Positions 28,377 to 39,731 of a DNA stretch of 64,000 nucleotides are shown piece after piece (the first letter of the stretch is position 1; each line of letters opens with the position of its first letter). The position numbers were made by a program, and so were the translations under genes. The notes beneath the pieces were generated by a model. That model was not told where the DNA came from, ran no database searches, and saw only the letters and a list, made by a program, of their open reading frames with translations. This DNA is from Amycolatopsis orientalis DSM 40040 = KCTC 9412. GTDB taxonomy: Bacteria > Actinomycetota > Actinomycetes > Mycobacteriales > Pseudonocardiaceae. Location: NCBI RefSeq assembly GCF_000478275.1, contig NZ_ASJB01000061.1, positions 152,024 through 216,023 on the forward strand, in the 5' to 3' direction.

Positions 28377-28778
28377 CTACTGCTGAGGTTGCTGCTGCTG
28401 GCTGGGCAGTGTCCCGGCCGCCATGCGGCGTGCCACGTCGCGCCGCAGCCACAGCAGCCACAGCCAGATCCCGAGGAAGATCACCCCGAGGATCGCCACG
28501 GCGGGCAGCGCGACGAAGAAGGCGATCAGCGCGACCTGCAGCACGAGCACCGCGGGCACCGCCCACGGCTTCTTCAGGAAACCGCACAGCACGATCAGCG
28601 CCACCGCGATCACGATCACCGACCAGCCGGTGAGCGAGCCGACCCCGCCGCCGAGTTTCGCCACCACCGGCAGCGCGAGCGCGACGGTGATGCCCTCCAT
28701 GATCAGCGAGCCGGCCATCACGCCGCGGAAGGACTTCATCGGGTCCTTGGCGGGCGGCTTCGGGGTCTCGTCGGTCAC
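28377..28778 (-). CDS. DUF4233 membrane protein
   Basis: A 133-residue protein with four predicted membrane spans (about residues 22-42, 49-65, 69-90 and 92-110) and a Gln-rich cytosolic tail ending SQQQQPQQ. It begins MTDETPKPPAKDPMKSFRGV. The GTG start overlaps the folC stop by four bases. The folC-DUF4233-ndk order is conserved in actinobacteria (Rv2446c in M. tuberculosis), but I know no assigned function. Cotranslation with FolC suggests a linked, perhaps structural, role. Confidence 0.82.
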   Translation of the reverse strand: MTDETPKPPAKDPMKSFRGVMAGSLIMEGITVALALPVVAKLGGGVGSLTGWSVIVIAVALIVLCGFLKKPWAVPAVLVLQVALIAFFVALPAVAILGVIFLGIWLWLLWLRRDVARRMAAGTLPSQQQQPQQ

Positions 28779-30451
28779 GCCGGCTCCTTACCGAACAGGG
28801 TCCTGGCCTCGCCCGCGGTGACCACCGAGCCGGTGACCAGCACACCCCCGCCCGCCAGCGGCTCCTCGGGGTCGTCGCTCTGTTCGACGAGGCCGATGGC
28901 CGTTTCGATCGCGGCGTCGAGGCTCGCTTCGGCGACGACACGGTCTTCGCCGAAGATCGAGATGGCGATGTCGTTGAGTTCGTCGAGCGGCATCGCGCGC
29001 GGCGACGAGTTCTTGGTGACGACGATCTCGGAGACGACCGGTTCGAGGGCGTCCAGGATGCCGCGGGCGTCCTTCTCGGCCATGACGCCGACCACGGCGA
29101 CGAGACGGCGGAACGCGAACTCCTCGGCGACGGTGGTGGCGAGCGCCTTGGCGCCGTGCGGGTTGTGGGCGGCGTCGAGCAGCACGGTCGGTGCGGCGCG
29201 GACGCGTTCCAGCCTGCCGGGGGTCTCGACCTCGGCGAAGGCCTCGCGGACGGCTTCGACGACCAGCTGCTTGTCCTTGCCCGCGCCGAAGAAGGCTTCG
29301 ACGGCGGCCAGCGCGAGCGCGGCGTTGGCGGCCTGGTGCGCGCCGTGCAGCGGCAGGAAGATCTCGTCGTAGACCCCGCCGAGGCCCTGCAGTTTCAGCA
29401 TCTGCCCGCCGACGGCGATTTCGCGCTCCAGCACCCCGAACTCGCTGCCCGCTCGGGCGACGCTCGCGTCGACCTCGACGGCGCGTTCCAGCAGGATCTT
29501 CAGCACTTCGGGCTCTTGTTCGGCGATGACCGCGACACTGCCGGGTTTGATGATCCCGGCCTTCTCCACCGCGGCCTTGGCCGGATCGCCGCCGAAGTAC
29601 TCGACGTGGTCGACGCCGATCGGCGTGATGACGGCGACTTCGCCGTCCACGACGTTGGTGGCGTCCCACGAGCCACCGAGGCCGGTTTCGACGACCGCGG
29701 CCTCGACGGGCGCGTCGGCGAAGGCCGCGAACGCCATCCCGGTGAGCACCTCGAACTTGCTCATCGGCACCGCGTCGGGACCGCCCGCGTTGTCCACCAT
29801 GGTCACGTACGGCGCGACGTCGCGGTACAGATCGACGTACGCGGCGGCGGAGACCGGGGCGCCGTCGAGGGCGATCCGCTCGGTGACCAGCTGCAGGTGG
29901 GGGCTCGTGTACCGGCCGACGCGCAGGCCCATCCGGGTCAGCAGCGCGTCGATCATCCGGGTGGTCGAGCCCTTGCCGTTGGTCCCGGCGACGTGCAGCA
30001 CCGGATAGCCGCGGTGCGGCTCACCCATGAGGTTGACCAGCGCCGCGATCCGGGCGAGGGACGGCTCGATCTTCGTCTCCGGCCAGCGCAGGTTCAGCTC
30101 GGCCTCGACAGCGAGCAGCTCGCGGCGCGCCTGCTGCCCGTTCGGGTCGGCCGGGGTGAGGTCGTCACCCTGATCGTCCAGTTCGTGCAGCTCCATGTCG
30201 TCCGGGGTGACCAGGTCGGGCACCGGGCCGAGCGCGAGGTTGTCCCCCAGCTGCCCGATCCCGCCGATGCCCCCACCGGCGCCGCCGCCCGCCTGGTACG
30301 CGGCGTCGGGTGCGTCCAGATCCGGGTCGGTGTCGTCGGACGGATCGTGGGCACGCGCCCCCAATTCGTCCACACCGGCGAAACTGTCCAGATCTGCCAG
30401 GTCCGGGGATTCTGCGAATTCTTCGGAATCCCGGCCGTCACCTCGCGGCAC
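28775..30451 (-). CDS. folC: Folylpolyglutamate synthase/dihydrofolate synthase
   Basis: A 558-residue Mur-ligase-like enzyme that adds glutamate to dihydropteroate and to folates. The P-loop GTNGKGSTT is at residues 156-164, TSPHLQLVTERI follows near 182, and HNPHGAKALA near 435 is the C-terminal glutamate-ligase motif. The first ~110 residues are an acidic, Gly-rich and probably disordered extension absent from E. coli FolC. GTG 30451 is nevertheless favoured by AGGAG just upstream. The conserved domain starts near residue 105. It is downstream of valS in mycobacteria, but here a methyltransferase and esterase separate them. Confidence 0.93.
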   Translation of the reverse strand: MPRGDGRDSEEFAESPDLADLDSFAGVDELGARAHDPSDDTDPDLDAPDAAYQAGGGAGGGIGGIGQLGDNLALGPVPDLVTPDDMELHELDDQGDDLTPADPNGQQARRELLAVEAELNLRWPETKIEPSLARIAALVNLMGEPHRGYPVLHVAGTNGKGSTTRMIDALLTRMGLRVGRYTSPHLQLVTERIALDGAPVSAAAYVDLYRDVAPYVTMVDNAGGPDAVPMSKFEVLTGMAFAAFADAPVEAAVVETGLGGSWDATNVVDGEVAVITPIGVDHVEYFGGDPAKAAVEKAGIIKPGSVAVIAEQEPEVLKILLERAVEVDASVARAGSEFGVLEREIAVGGQMLKLQGLGGVYDEIFLPLHGAHQAANAALALAAVEAFFGAGKDKQLVVEAVREAFAEVETPGRLERVRAAPTVLLDAAHNPHGAKALATTVAEEFAFRRLVAVVGVMAEKDARGILDALEPVVSEIVVTKNSSPRAMPLDELNDIAISIFGEDRVVAEASLDAAIETAIGLVEQSDDPEEPLAGGGVLVTGSVVTAGEARTLFGKEPA

Positions 30452-30521
30452 GAACTCTCCTCTTAAGCCTTGCTCATGGTCGTGCCGAGTCTACGTGCGG
30501 CTTTGCTGGCACTCTCGACGC

Positions 30522-31151
30522 ATGGGGTTCAACCACAACGATCACTACCATCCGCTGCTGCTCGATCTGCTGCCCCCCGGCCCGGGTGTCGCGCTGGACG
30601 TCGGCTGCGGTGCCGGCCGGTTCGCCCGGCGGCTCGCGGCGACCGGGATGCACGTCGAGGCGATCGACCGGTCCGGCCCGATGATCGACCTCGCCCGCGC
30701 CGCCGGCTCGCCGGGCCCGGGCACCATCTCCTACCGGCAGGCCGACGTCGCCACGCAGAAGCTGCCGGTGGAGGCGTACGACTTCATCTCCTGCCTCGCC
30801 TCGCTCCACCACGTGCCGTTCGACACCGTCACGAAGCTGCGGGACGCGCTGGTCCCCGGCGGGGTGCTGGCCGTCCTCGGTCTCGGCAGGCCCAGCACGC
30901 CCGGCGACTACGCCCGCGCGCTCGTGGCCTCGCCGGTCAACGCACTGGCCAGGATGGTCGTGTACGCGGGTGAGCGGCTGAACGGCGGGATCGATCCGCT
31001 GCCGTCGGCGCCGATCGTGGAGACGTACCCGCCGATGAGCCGGATCCGGCACGACGCGGCCCGGCTGCTGCCCGGGAGCAAGCTCCGGAACCTGCTCTTC
31101 TTTCGCTACCTCCTCGTGTACCGCAAAGAGGAAGATGATCACCCGATGTGA
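30522..31151 (+). CDS. Class I SAM-dependent methyltransferase
   Basis: A 209-residue methyltransferase. Motif I LDVGCGAGRFARRLA is near residues 25-39, the acidic SAM-ribose loop VEAIDRSG follows near 45, and ISCLASLHHV near 87 is motif IV. This is a UbiE/type 11-like small-molecule enzyme. There is no ribosome-binding site before ATG 30522 and the divergent folC start is only 70 bases away, so the mRNA may be leaderless. The acceptor substrate is unknown. Confidence 0.83.
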   Translation: MGFNHNDHYHPLLLDLLPPGPGVALDVGCGAGRFARRLAATGMHVEAIDRSGPMIDLARAAGSPGPGTISYRQADVATQKLPVEAYDFISCLASLHHVPFDTVTKLRDALVPGGVLAVLGLGRPSTPGDYARALVASPVNALARMVVYAGERLNGGIDPLPSAPIVETYPPMSRIRHDAARLLPGSKLRNLLFFRYLLVYRKEEDDHPM

Positions 31152-31258
31152 CACCCCAAGCGGGTGAAGCCGCGGCCCGACCACCCGATCGGCGGCGCCG
31201 GACCGTCCGGACGCGGTTCATTTTTGAGAGGCCATCCAGTCCGGAGATCGGGGTCCTC

Positions 31259-32134
31259 ATGCGCTTCAGACGTGTACTCTTCGCGGCCGTCTCGACCGTT
31301 GTCCTGCTGATCGTCTCTTCCACGGCGGCCACCGCCGCCGAGCGGTCCTACCGGAGTTACGTCGCGCTGGGTGACTCCTACACCTCCGGGCCGCTCATCC
31401 CGCTCCCCCGGTTCGATCCGCTCTTCTGCGGCAAATCGACGCAGAACTACCCGTCGATCCTCGCCGCGGCGCTGCGGGTCCGCTCCTACACCGACATCAG
31501 CTGCGGCGGCGCCGACACCACCAACATGACGCAGCCGCAGAGCGTGTTCCTCGGGCGCAACCCGGCGCAGTTCAGCGCCCTGAGCCCCCGGACCGACCTG
31601 GTCACCGTCGGCATCGGCGGCAACGACTACGGCGTCTTCGGCACCCTGGTCGGCACCTGCCCGTCATTGCGGGCGAGCGACCCCACCGGGAACCCGTGCC
31701 AGGACCGGTTCACCGCCGGCGGAGTCGACACCGTCAAGGCCAAGATCGCCGACACCGGCAAGAACGTCGAGAAGGTGCTGGCCGGGATCCACGCCCGCTC
31801 CCCGCGCGCCGACGTGCTCGTCATCGGCTACCCGCGGATCGCCCCGGAATCCGGCTACTGCCCGAAGATCCTGCCGTTCGCCGAGGGTGACTACGCGTGG
31901 CTCAACGACGTCGAGAAGGCGTTGAACTCGGCGATCGAGAAGGCCGTCGCCGCCGACGGCAAGTCGTCCTTCGTGGACACTTTCGGCCCGTCCGCCGGGC
32001 ACGACGCCTGCGCGCCGAACGGCGCGGCGTGGATCAACGGGCAGCACACGAACCTGCTCGCCGCGGCGGCGTATCACCCCTACCGCACCGGGATGGCGGG
32101 AGTGGCCGGAGTGATCCTGCGGCACCTTCGCTGA
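31259..32134 (+). CDS. Secreted SGNH/GDSL esterase-lipase
   Basis: A 291-residue exported hydrolase of the Streptomyces-type GDSL esterase group (family II). The signal peptide covers residues ~1-27 and ends STAATAA. Nucleophile Ser40 is in VALGDSYTSG, block III is IGGNDYG near 120, and the catalytic His273 lies in AAYHPYRTG. Six cysteines in the mature part suit the three disulfides of this group. ATG 31259 is preceded by GGAGATCGGGG. It follows the methyltransferase by 107 bases and converges on valS across a repeat element. Confidence 0.88.
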   Translation: MRFRRVLFAAVSTVVLLIVSSTAATAAERSYRSYVALGDSYTSGPLIPLPRFDPLFCGKSTQNYPSILAAALRVRSYTDISCGGADTTNMTQPQSVFLGRNPAQFSALSPRTDLVTVGIGGNDYGVFGTLVGTCPSLRASDPTGNPCQDRFTAGGVDTVKAKIADTGKNVEKVLAGIHARSPRADVLVIGYPRIAPESGYCPKILPFAEGDYAWLNDVEKALNSAIEKAVAADGKSSFVDTFGPSAGHDACAPNGAAWINGQHTNLLAAAAYHPYRTGMAGVAGVILRHLR

Positions 32135-32143
32135 CCAAAGCGG

Positions 32144-32224
32144 GCTGAAGGGGCCCTTCACCGCATCGCACGCGGCGAAGGGCGCTTTCCCTGCATGTTA
32201 TGCGGGGAAAGCGCCCTTCAGCTC
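32144..32224. repeat. Compound palindrome, GAAGGGCGCTTTCCC family (copy 1)
   Basis: GAAGGGCGCTTTCCC (32177-32191) pairs with its complement at 32205-32219, extended by TGCAT/ATGCG with one wobble. A third arm, GCTGAAGGG at 32144, can instead pair with the end at 32214-32222. The 54 bases 32171-32224 match the reverse complement of 56071-56124 at 50 positions. It lies between the convergent GDSL and valS genes. Confidence 0.85.
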
Positions 32225-32247
32225 CGTGAAGAACGGACCGGCCCGGA

Positions 32248-34908
32248 TCAGGAGGCGGGCAGTGTCGCCAGCCGGGCGTTGATGCGCTCGATGTCGGCGA
32301 CCGCGGTCTCCTTGCGGGCCCGGATCTTGCCGATCACCGGCTCCGGCGCCTTGTCGATGAACGCCTGGTTGCCGAGTTTGGCCTCGGCCTGCGCGAGTTC
32401 CTTCTCCGCGGCGCCGAGGTCCTTCTGCAGGCGCTTGCGCTCCGCGGCGACGTCGATCGTGCCGGACAGGTCCAGTTCGACGGTGACGACACCGGCCGAC
32501 AGCCCGACCTCGATCGACGCGCTCGGCGCGAAGCCCTCTTCCGGCTGGGTGAGCCGGACCAGCGCGCGGATCGGCTCGTCGTGTCCGGTGATCTCGGCGA
32601 AGCCGTCGCCGGACAGCCGCGCGGCCACCTTCTGGCTGGGCTTGAGGCCCTGGTCCGCGCGGAACCGGCGGACCTCGGTGACCAGCTTCTGCACGTCCGC
32701 GATCCGCTTGTCCGCGACCGGGTCGGCGTACGAGACGTCGGCCACCGGCCAAGGGGCGATCACCAGCGACTCGCGGCCGGTCAGCGCCGTCCACAGTTTT
32801 TCGGTGATGAACGGGATGAACGGGTGCAGCAGCTTCAGCACGGTGTCGAACACGTGCCCCAGCACCGCGCGCGTCGCCGTCAAACGGGCCTCGTCACCCT
32901 GGAACACCTGGACCTTCGACAGCTCCAGGTACCAGTCGCACAGCTCGGTCCAGGTGAACTGGTAGAGCGTGTCGGTGGCCTTGGCGAACTGGTAGTCCGC
33001 CAGGTAGCCGGTGACGTCGTCGACGACAGTGCCGAGCCTGCCGAGGATCCAGCGGTCGGCCTCGGTGAGTTCGGCCGCGGCGGGCAGCGGGGCATTCGCG
33101 TCCGCGCCGTTCATCATCGCGAACTTGGTGGCGTTCCAGAGCTTCGTGGTGAAGTTCCGGGAGCCCGCGACCCACTCCTCGCCGATCGGGACGTCGGTGC
33201 CCGGGTTGGCGCCGCGGGTGAGGGTGAAGCGCAGCGCGTCGGTGCCGTAGCGGTCCATCCACTCGATGGGGTCGACGCCGTTGCCCGCGGTCTTCGACAT
33301 CTTCTTGCCGAACTGGTCGCGGACCATGCCGTGCAGCGCGATGGTCTTGAACGGCGCCTCGCCGGTGGCGTAGAGGCCGAACATCATCATCCGCACGACC
33401 CAGAAGAACAGGATGTCGTAGCCGGTGACCAGCACCGACGTCGGATAGAACTTGTTCAGGTCCGGGGTCTTCTCCGGCCAGCCGAGGGTGGAGAACGGCC
33501 ACAGGCCCGAGGAGAACCAGGTGTCGAGGACGTCCGGGTCCTGGGTCCAGCCCTCGCCCGAGGGCGGCTCCTCGTCCGGTCCGACGCAGACGACCTCGTC
33601 GTTCGGGCCGTACCAGACCGGGATGCGGTGACCCCACCACAGCTGACGCGAGATGCACCAGTCGTGCAGGTTGTCGACCCAGTCGAAGTAGCGCTTCTCC
33701 ATCTCCGGCGGGTGGACGTTCACCCGGCCGTCGCGCACCGCGTCGCCGGCGGCCTTCGCGAGCGGGCCGACCTTGACGAACCACTGCAGCGAAAGCCGCG
33801 GCTCGATCGGCTCCTTCGACCGCTCGGAGTGCCCGACGCTGTGCAGGTACGGACGCTTCTCGGCGACGATGCGGCCCTGCTCGCGCAGCTTCTCCCGCAC
33901 CGCGACGCGGGCCTCGAACCGGTCCATGCCGTCGAACTCGGTGCCGGTGCCGTCGATCCGGCCCTGCTCGTCCATGATCGTGATCATCGGCAGGTCGTGC
34001 CGCTGGCCGATCTCGAAGTCGTTGGGGTCGTGCGCGGGGGTCACCTTGACCGCGCCGGTGCCGAACTCCGGGTCGACGTGCTTGTCCGCGACGATCGGGA
34101 TCTTGCGCCCGGTCAGCGGCAGTTCGACCTCGGTGCCGATGAGGTGCGTGTACCGCTCGTCGTCCGGGTGGACCGCGACGGCGGTGTCGCCGAGCATCGT
34201 CTCCATCCGGGTGGTGGCCACGACGATCGCGTTCTCGCCGTCGCCGTAGCGCATCGAGACGAGTTCACCCTCGACCTCTTCGTGCTTCACCTCGGCGTCG
34301 GACAGCACCGACCGCAGCTCCGGCGACCAGTTGACCAGCCGCTCCGCGCGGTAGATCAGGCCGTCGTCGAACAGCTTCTTGAAGATCGTGTTGACGGCCT
34401 TGGACAGGCCGTCGTCCATGGTGAACCGCTCACGGGTCCAGTCGACGCCCTCACCGAGGCGCTTCATCTGGGCGAGGATGCGGCCGCCGTGCTCCTGCTT
34501 CCACTGCCAGACGCGCTCGACGAACGCCTCACGGCCGAGTTCGCGGCGGCTGGTGCCCTCGGCACGCAGCTGCTTCTCCACCAGCGCGTGGACCGCGATG
34601 CTCGCGTGGTCCATCCCCGGCAGGTACAGCGTCTCGTCGCCGAGCATGCGGTGGTAGCGGGTGATGGCGTCGATCAGGGTGTGCTCGAACGCGTGCCCGA
34701 TGTGCAGCGAGCCGGTCACGTTCGGGGGCGGGATGACTACCGTGAACGGCGGCTTGTCCGACGTGGGGTCGGCCGTGAAGTACCCGGCGTCTACCCAACG
34801 CTGGTAGAGCGAGGCTTCTTCGTCGGCCGGGTTCCAGGCACCCGGTAGGTCGGTCTGCTGCTGCTGGGCGTTCTCGGTCACAGTTGACAAGTCTACGAAC
34901 CCCGTCAT
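32248..34908 (-). CDS. valS: Valyl-tRNA synthetase
   Basis: An 886-residue class I synthetase. The HIGH motif is HIGH (69-72) in VTGSLHIGHAF, KKMSKT is near 534, the CP1 editing domain lies between them, and WNATKFAM begins the anticodon-binding region. The C-terminal ~65 residues form the ValRS coiled coil (AERKRLQKDLGAAEKELAQA). ATG 34908 is chosen for GAGG seven bases upstream; an internal GTG would drop ten residues. In mycobacteria it directly precedes folC; here three features intervene. Confidence 0.96.
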   Translation of the reverse strand: MTGFVDLSTVTENAQQQQTDLPGAWNPADEEASLYQRWVDAGYFTADPTSDKPPFTVVIPPPNVTGSLHIGHAFEHTLIDAITRYHRMLGDETLYLPGMDHASIAVHALVEKQLRAEGTSRRELGREAFVERVWQWKQEHGGRILAQMKRLGEGVDWTRERFTMDDGLSKAVNTIFKKLFDDGLIYRAERLVNWSPELRSVLSDAEVKHEEVEGELVSMRYGDGENAIVVATTRMETMLGDTAVAVHPDDERYTHLIGTEVELPLTGRKIPIVADKHVDPEFGTGAVKVTPAHDPNDFEIGQRHDLPMITIMDEQGRIDGTGTEFDGMDRFEARVAVREKLREQGRIVAEKRPYLHSVGHSERSKEPIEPRLSLQWFVKVGPLAKAAGDAVRDGRVNVHPPEMEKRYFDWVDNLHDWCISRQLWWGHRIPVWYGPNDEVVCVGPDEEPPSGEGWTQDPDVLDTWFSSGLWPFSTLGWPEKTPDLNKFYPTSVLVTGYDILFFWVVRMMMFGLYATGEAPFKTIALHGMVRDQFGKKMSKTAGNGVDPIEWMDRYGTDALRFTLTRGANPGTDVPIGEEWVAGSRNFTTKLWNATKFAMMNGADANAPLPAAAELTEADRWILGRLGTVVDDVTGYLADYQFAKATDTLYQFTWTELCDWYLELSKVQVFQGDEARLTATRAVLGHVFDTVLKLLHPFIPFITEKLWTALTGRESLVIAPWPVADVSYADPVADKRIADVQKLVTEVRRFRADQGLKPSQKVAARLSGDGFAEITGHDEPIRALVRLTQPEEGFAPSASIEVGLSAGVVTVELDLSGTIDVAAERKRLQKDLGAAEKELAQAEAKLGNQAFIDKAPEPVIGKIRARKETAVADIERINARLATLPAS

Positions 34909-34988
34909 CCGACATCCTCACCGGCCGTAACGCCCGCCGTTCCCAGCCGATGAGGGGATGTCGTCACGCACTGGGGAGGGGCTGGCTC

Positions 34989-35584
34989 ATGGAAGACCGG
35001 CGGCTGGAGACGCATCCGGACCTGATGGATCCGAACTGGCGCGAGCACGCGGAAGTGGACGCCTGGCTCGGCGCGAAGAAGGACTGCTCGCCCTGCTGTC
35101 CCCGAACGAGCGCGCCCGGCTCGAACCGACGCTCACGAACGCGCTCACCGTCGAAAAGGGCAGGTACCTGACCCTCATCGGCCCGAACCGCCTGCTGCAG
35201 GTACGTCCGCGCATGACCGGCTCGCTCACGGCGAAGCCCGGCGACGAGGGCGAGCTGATCGTCCACGCGAGCTACACGACCGCCTACGCCTTCGACGCGC
35301 TTCCGAGCGAGGCCCGCAGACCGGCCGACATCGTCCCGTTCCTTCGGGACGAACAGGATTACGTCATCCGCAAGGCCCCGCCGTTCGCGAAGGCCGACGC
35401 CGGACTCGGCTTCGGAGAGGGCGCGGGCTACCACTCGAACATGGCGTGTGACGCGATCAAGACCGGCATCCTCGCGCCCCAGTACGCTGACAAGAGCAAA
35501 CCCGTCGACGGCGCGATCGCGGTCGACGAAGCCGACACGTACGACCCGACGAAACCCCTGCCCTCGACGGGCAACTGCGCATAG
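34989..35584 (+). pseudogene. Decayed, frameshifted paralog of the next gene
   Basis: From ATG 34989 (GGGGAGGGG upstream) the frame reads MEDRRLETHPDLMDPNWREH and on to AWLGAKK, closely matching the next gene's N-terminus. After GAAGAAGGA near 35080 that frame becomes nonsense and stops at 35171. A different frame then reads LLALLSPNERARLEPTLTNA and continues with plausible sequence to 35584 (ending LPSTGNCA). The Lys/Arg linker and most of the membrane span of the intact paralog are missing at the junction. The simplest reading is an out-of-frame deletion in a gene for a membrane-anchored protein with an extracellular domain. An alternative is a 208-residue protein from ATG 34958, which has no proper ribosome site. 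Confidence 0.55.
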
Positions 35585-35609
35585 CCGAACCCGGGGGAAG
35601 AGGACCGAG

Positions 35610-35936
35610 ATGGACGAAGAAGACCGGCGGATCGAGACCCACCCGGACCTGGTCGACCCGAACTGGCAGAAGCACGCCGAGCTGGACGCGTGGCTGGGCG
35701 CGAAGAAGGAACTCAAGAAAAAGCGCCGTAAGCAGCGCAAGGCGGCCGCGGCCTCCGGTGGCGGCTACCGCGAGCCGGGTTCGAGCCGGTGGCCGGGGAT
35801 CGCGGCGGTCGTCGGCCTGATCGTGCTGCTCGTGGCCGCGGTGACGGTGAACGCGGTGCAGGAACGCGGCGTCAACGAGACCCCCTGGTTCCCCTTCGAC
35901 GAATCGCAGATCGCCCGGATCGTCACCGACGCCTGA
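35610..35936 (+). CDS. Small single-pass membrane protein, function unknown
   Basis: A 108-residue protein. The acidic N-terminal segment EEDRRIETHPDLVDPNWQKH is followed by a Lys/Arg-rich stretch (ELKKKRRKQRKAA, residues ~34-46), one membrane span WPGIAAVVGLIVLLVAAVTV (~60-79) and a short ~28-residue outer tail. Positive residues before the span predict N-in/C-out. AGAGGA precedes ATG 35610. It is a paralog of the decayed gene immediately upstream. I do not recognise the family; the HPDLxDPNW segment would be a good search seed. Confidence 0.7.
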   Translation: MDEEDRRIETHPDLVDPNWQKHAELDAWLGAKKELKKKRRKQRKAAAASGGGYREPGSSRWPGIAAVVGLIVLLVAAVTVNAVQERGVNETPWFPFDESQIARIVTDA

Positions 35937-35960
35937 CCCGCCCTTGCGTTCAGCCCCACC

Positions 35961-35980
35961 GCATTCAGAGGACGAAACGC
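35961..35980. repeat. Degenerate copy of the GCATTTAGTCCTCTGGATGC repeat
   Basis: GCATTCAGAGGACGAAACGC matches the reverse complement of the 20-base repeat at 17 of 20 positions. It sits in the gap before the molybdopterin oxidoreductase. Immediately downstream (35994-36035) is an imperfect C-rich tandem built on CCCTCGGTCG. Confidence 0.5.
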
Positions 35981-36061
35981 AACGTCGTCGGCCGCCCCTC
36001 GGTCGTGCCCCTCGGCCGACCCTCGGTCGCGCCCCGCGGCGGCAGGGCGCACGATGGTGGC

Positions 36062-38368
<2,307 letters not shown>

Positions 38369-38389
38369 GCGGCTCCAACCGTTCGACGG

Positions 38390-39562
38390 CTAGCCCTCGG
38401 CGCGCAGGATCACCGGGGGCCCGGACGTGAAGCTGTGCACGAACGCCCAGATCACCCCACCGGACCGGCTCGTCGTGATCACACCACCGTTGCCGGCGAG
38501 CGACTGGTCGGCCACCGGGACGTCGTTCCAGCTGTCACCGTCCCAGACACCGAAGAGGGGCCGGTTGCCCCCGCCTCCGCTGTCGGACCTGGCACTGGAG
38601 ACCCACGCCTTGCCGGTGCCGTCGACGCTCAGCGCACCGCCCCTGCTGGTCGGTCGCCTCAGCTCCGGAGGCAGTTCCGGTCCCCGTTCGAAGGCGGAAC
38701 CGTTCCAGCGCTGGATCAGCTGGTCGACGTCCGCCTGCCCGGCCAGCCACACCTGGCCGGCCGCACCGATGGCGATCCGGTTGGCGAAGCGCAGGAAGTC
38801 CTCCGGTGCACCGGGTTCGGGCGCGGTGGGCACGATCGTCCACTGTGTACCGTCGAAGCGCTCCACCAGCGCACGGTACCGTTCCTCGCCGTTGTCGAGG
38901 CGGACGTAGGCGGTGCCCGCCACCCAGACCTCCTGGCCGCGGACGGCCACGGACGCGAGAGAGGCGTGCCGCGTGCCGGCGGGCACCGGAACCGCGACCT
39001 CCTGCCAGGAGGAGCCGTCCCAGCGCAGCACGTACGGCCGGGAATCGGCGTTGGGCCGCTGGACCGCGTCGATCCCGGCCGAGCCCACCGCCCAGACGTT
39101 GTCCGCGCCGTCAGCGTCGACGTCGTTCAGCCGGGCGATCTTCTCCGGGACCTCCGGAATCGCGGTCCGGGTCCAGGTCGTGCCGTCGTTGTGCACCGCC
39201 TCCGGCCTGCTGTCGTTGTTGGCGTCGTAGCTCGTTCCGACGGCCCAGACGTTCGTGTCGTCCAGAGCGACAGCCCCGCTGAAACCGCCATAGAACTGCG
39301 GGATCTGTTCACCCTGCCACGCCGCGCCATCCCACTTCGCGATCTCGGCGGCCGACCAGCCGGAGCCGACGGCCCATGCCTTCCCGGTTTCCGTGGTGGC
39401 GAAGTCACCCACCGAATACAGCGACGTGAGCGCGTCGGTCGGTGTCTTGACGAACTCCTGTCCCGGCACCGCCTGCGCGGCCGGCGCCGTCGCGAGCACC
39501 ACCCCGGCCAGCAGCGCGGCCCCCAGGACCGTTCTTCGGGCATGACGAATCGATGCGGACAT
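38390..39562 (-). CDS. Secreted beta-propeller-like protein, function unknown
   Basis: A 390-residue exported protein with a signal peptide at residues ~8-32 (LGAALLAGVVLATAPAAQA). The mature part has repeated blades built on a WAVG/VWVAG strand: KAWAVGSGW, NVWAVGTSY, NVWAVGSAG, VWVAGTAY, VWLAGQAD, AWVSSARS. Most repeats include a WDG-type strand such as KWDGAAWQ and RWDGSSWQ. This spacing of 45-60 residues predicts a six- to seven-bladed propeller. No catalytic motif is visible; binding or scaffolding outside the cell is likely. It is downstream of the LCP gene on the same strand, 169 bases away. Confidence 0.7.
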   Translation of the reverse strand: MSASIRHARRTVLGAALLAGVVLATAPAAQAVPGQEFVKTPTDALTSLYSVGDFATTETGKAWAVGSGWSAAEIAKWDGAAWQGEQIPQFYGGFSGAVALDDTNVWAVGTSYDANNDSRPEAVHNDGTTWTRTAIPEVPEKIARLNDVDADGADNVWAVGSAGIDAVQRPNADSRPYVLRWDGSSWQEVAVPVPAGTRHASLASVAVRGQEVWVAGTAYVRLDNGEERYRALVERFDGTQWTIVPTAPEPGAPEDFLRFANRIAIGAAGQVWLAGQADVDQLIQRWNGSAFERGPELPPELRRPTSRGGALSVDGTGKAWVSSARSDSGGGGNRPLFGVWDGDSWNDVPVADQSLAGNGGVITTSRSGGVIWAFVHSFTSGPPVILRAEG

Positions 39563-39731
39563 CGGCTACTCCCCAGTTACTCGAGTTGTTCGACTCTGCC
39601 GGCCCAAACTATCCGGCGGCGATCATGGACCGGTAGGCCCGAAAGGGTCGAAGCGACAAGAGGCTTTCTCGGCCCGGACCGGCAACGGATGGCGGAGTTG
39701 TCCGGACCTTGCCGGCACCTCGGCCTGAGCG

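Noticed and set aside
34958..35584. A 208-residue protein starting at ATG 34958
   Set aside because: Its first ~40 residues are an out-of-frame reading of the paralog-like N-terminus, and AGGGG directly abuts the ATG with no spacing. A frameshifted pseudogene explains both frames better.
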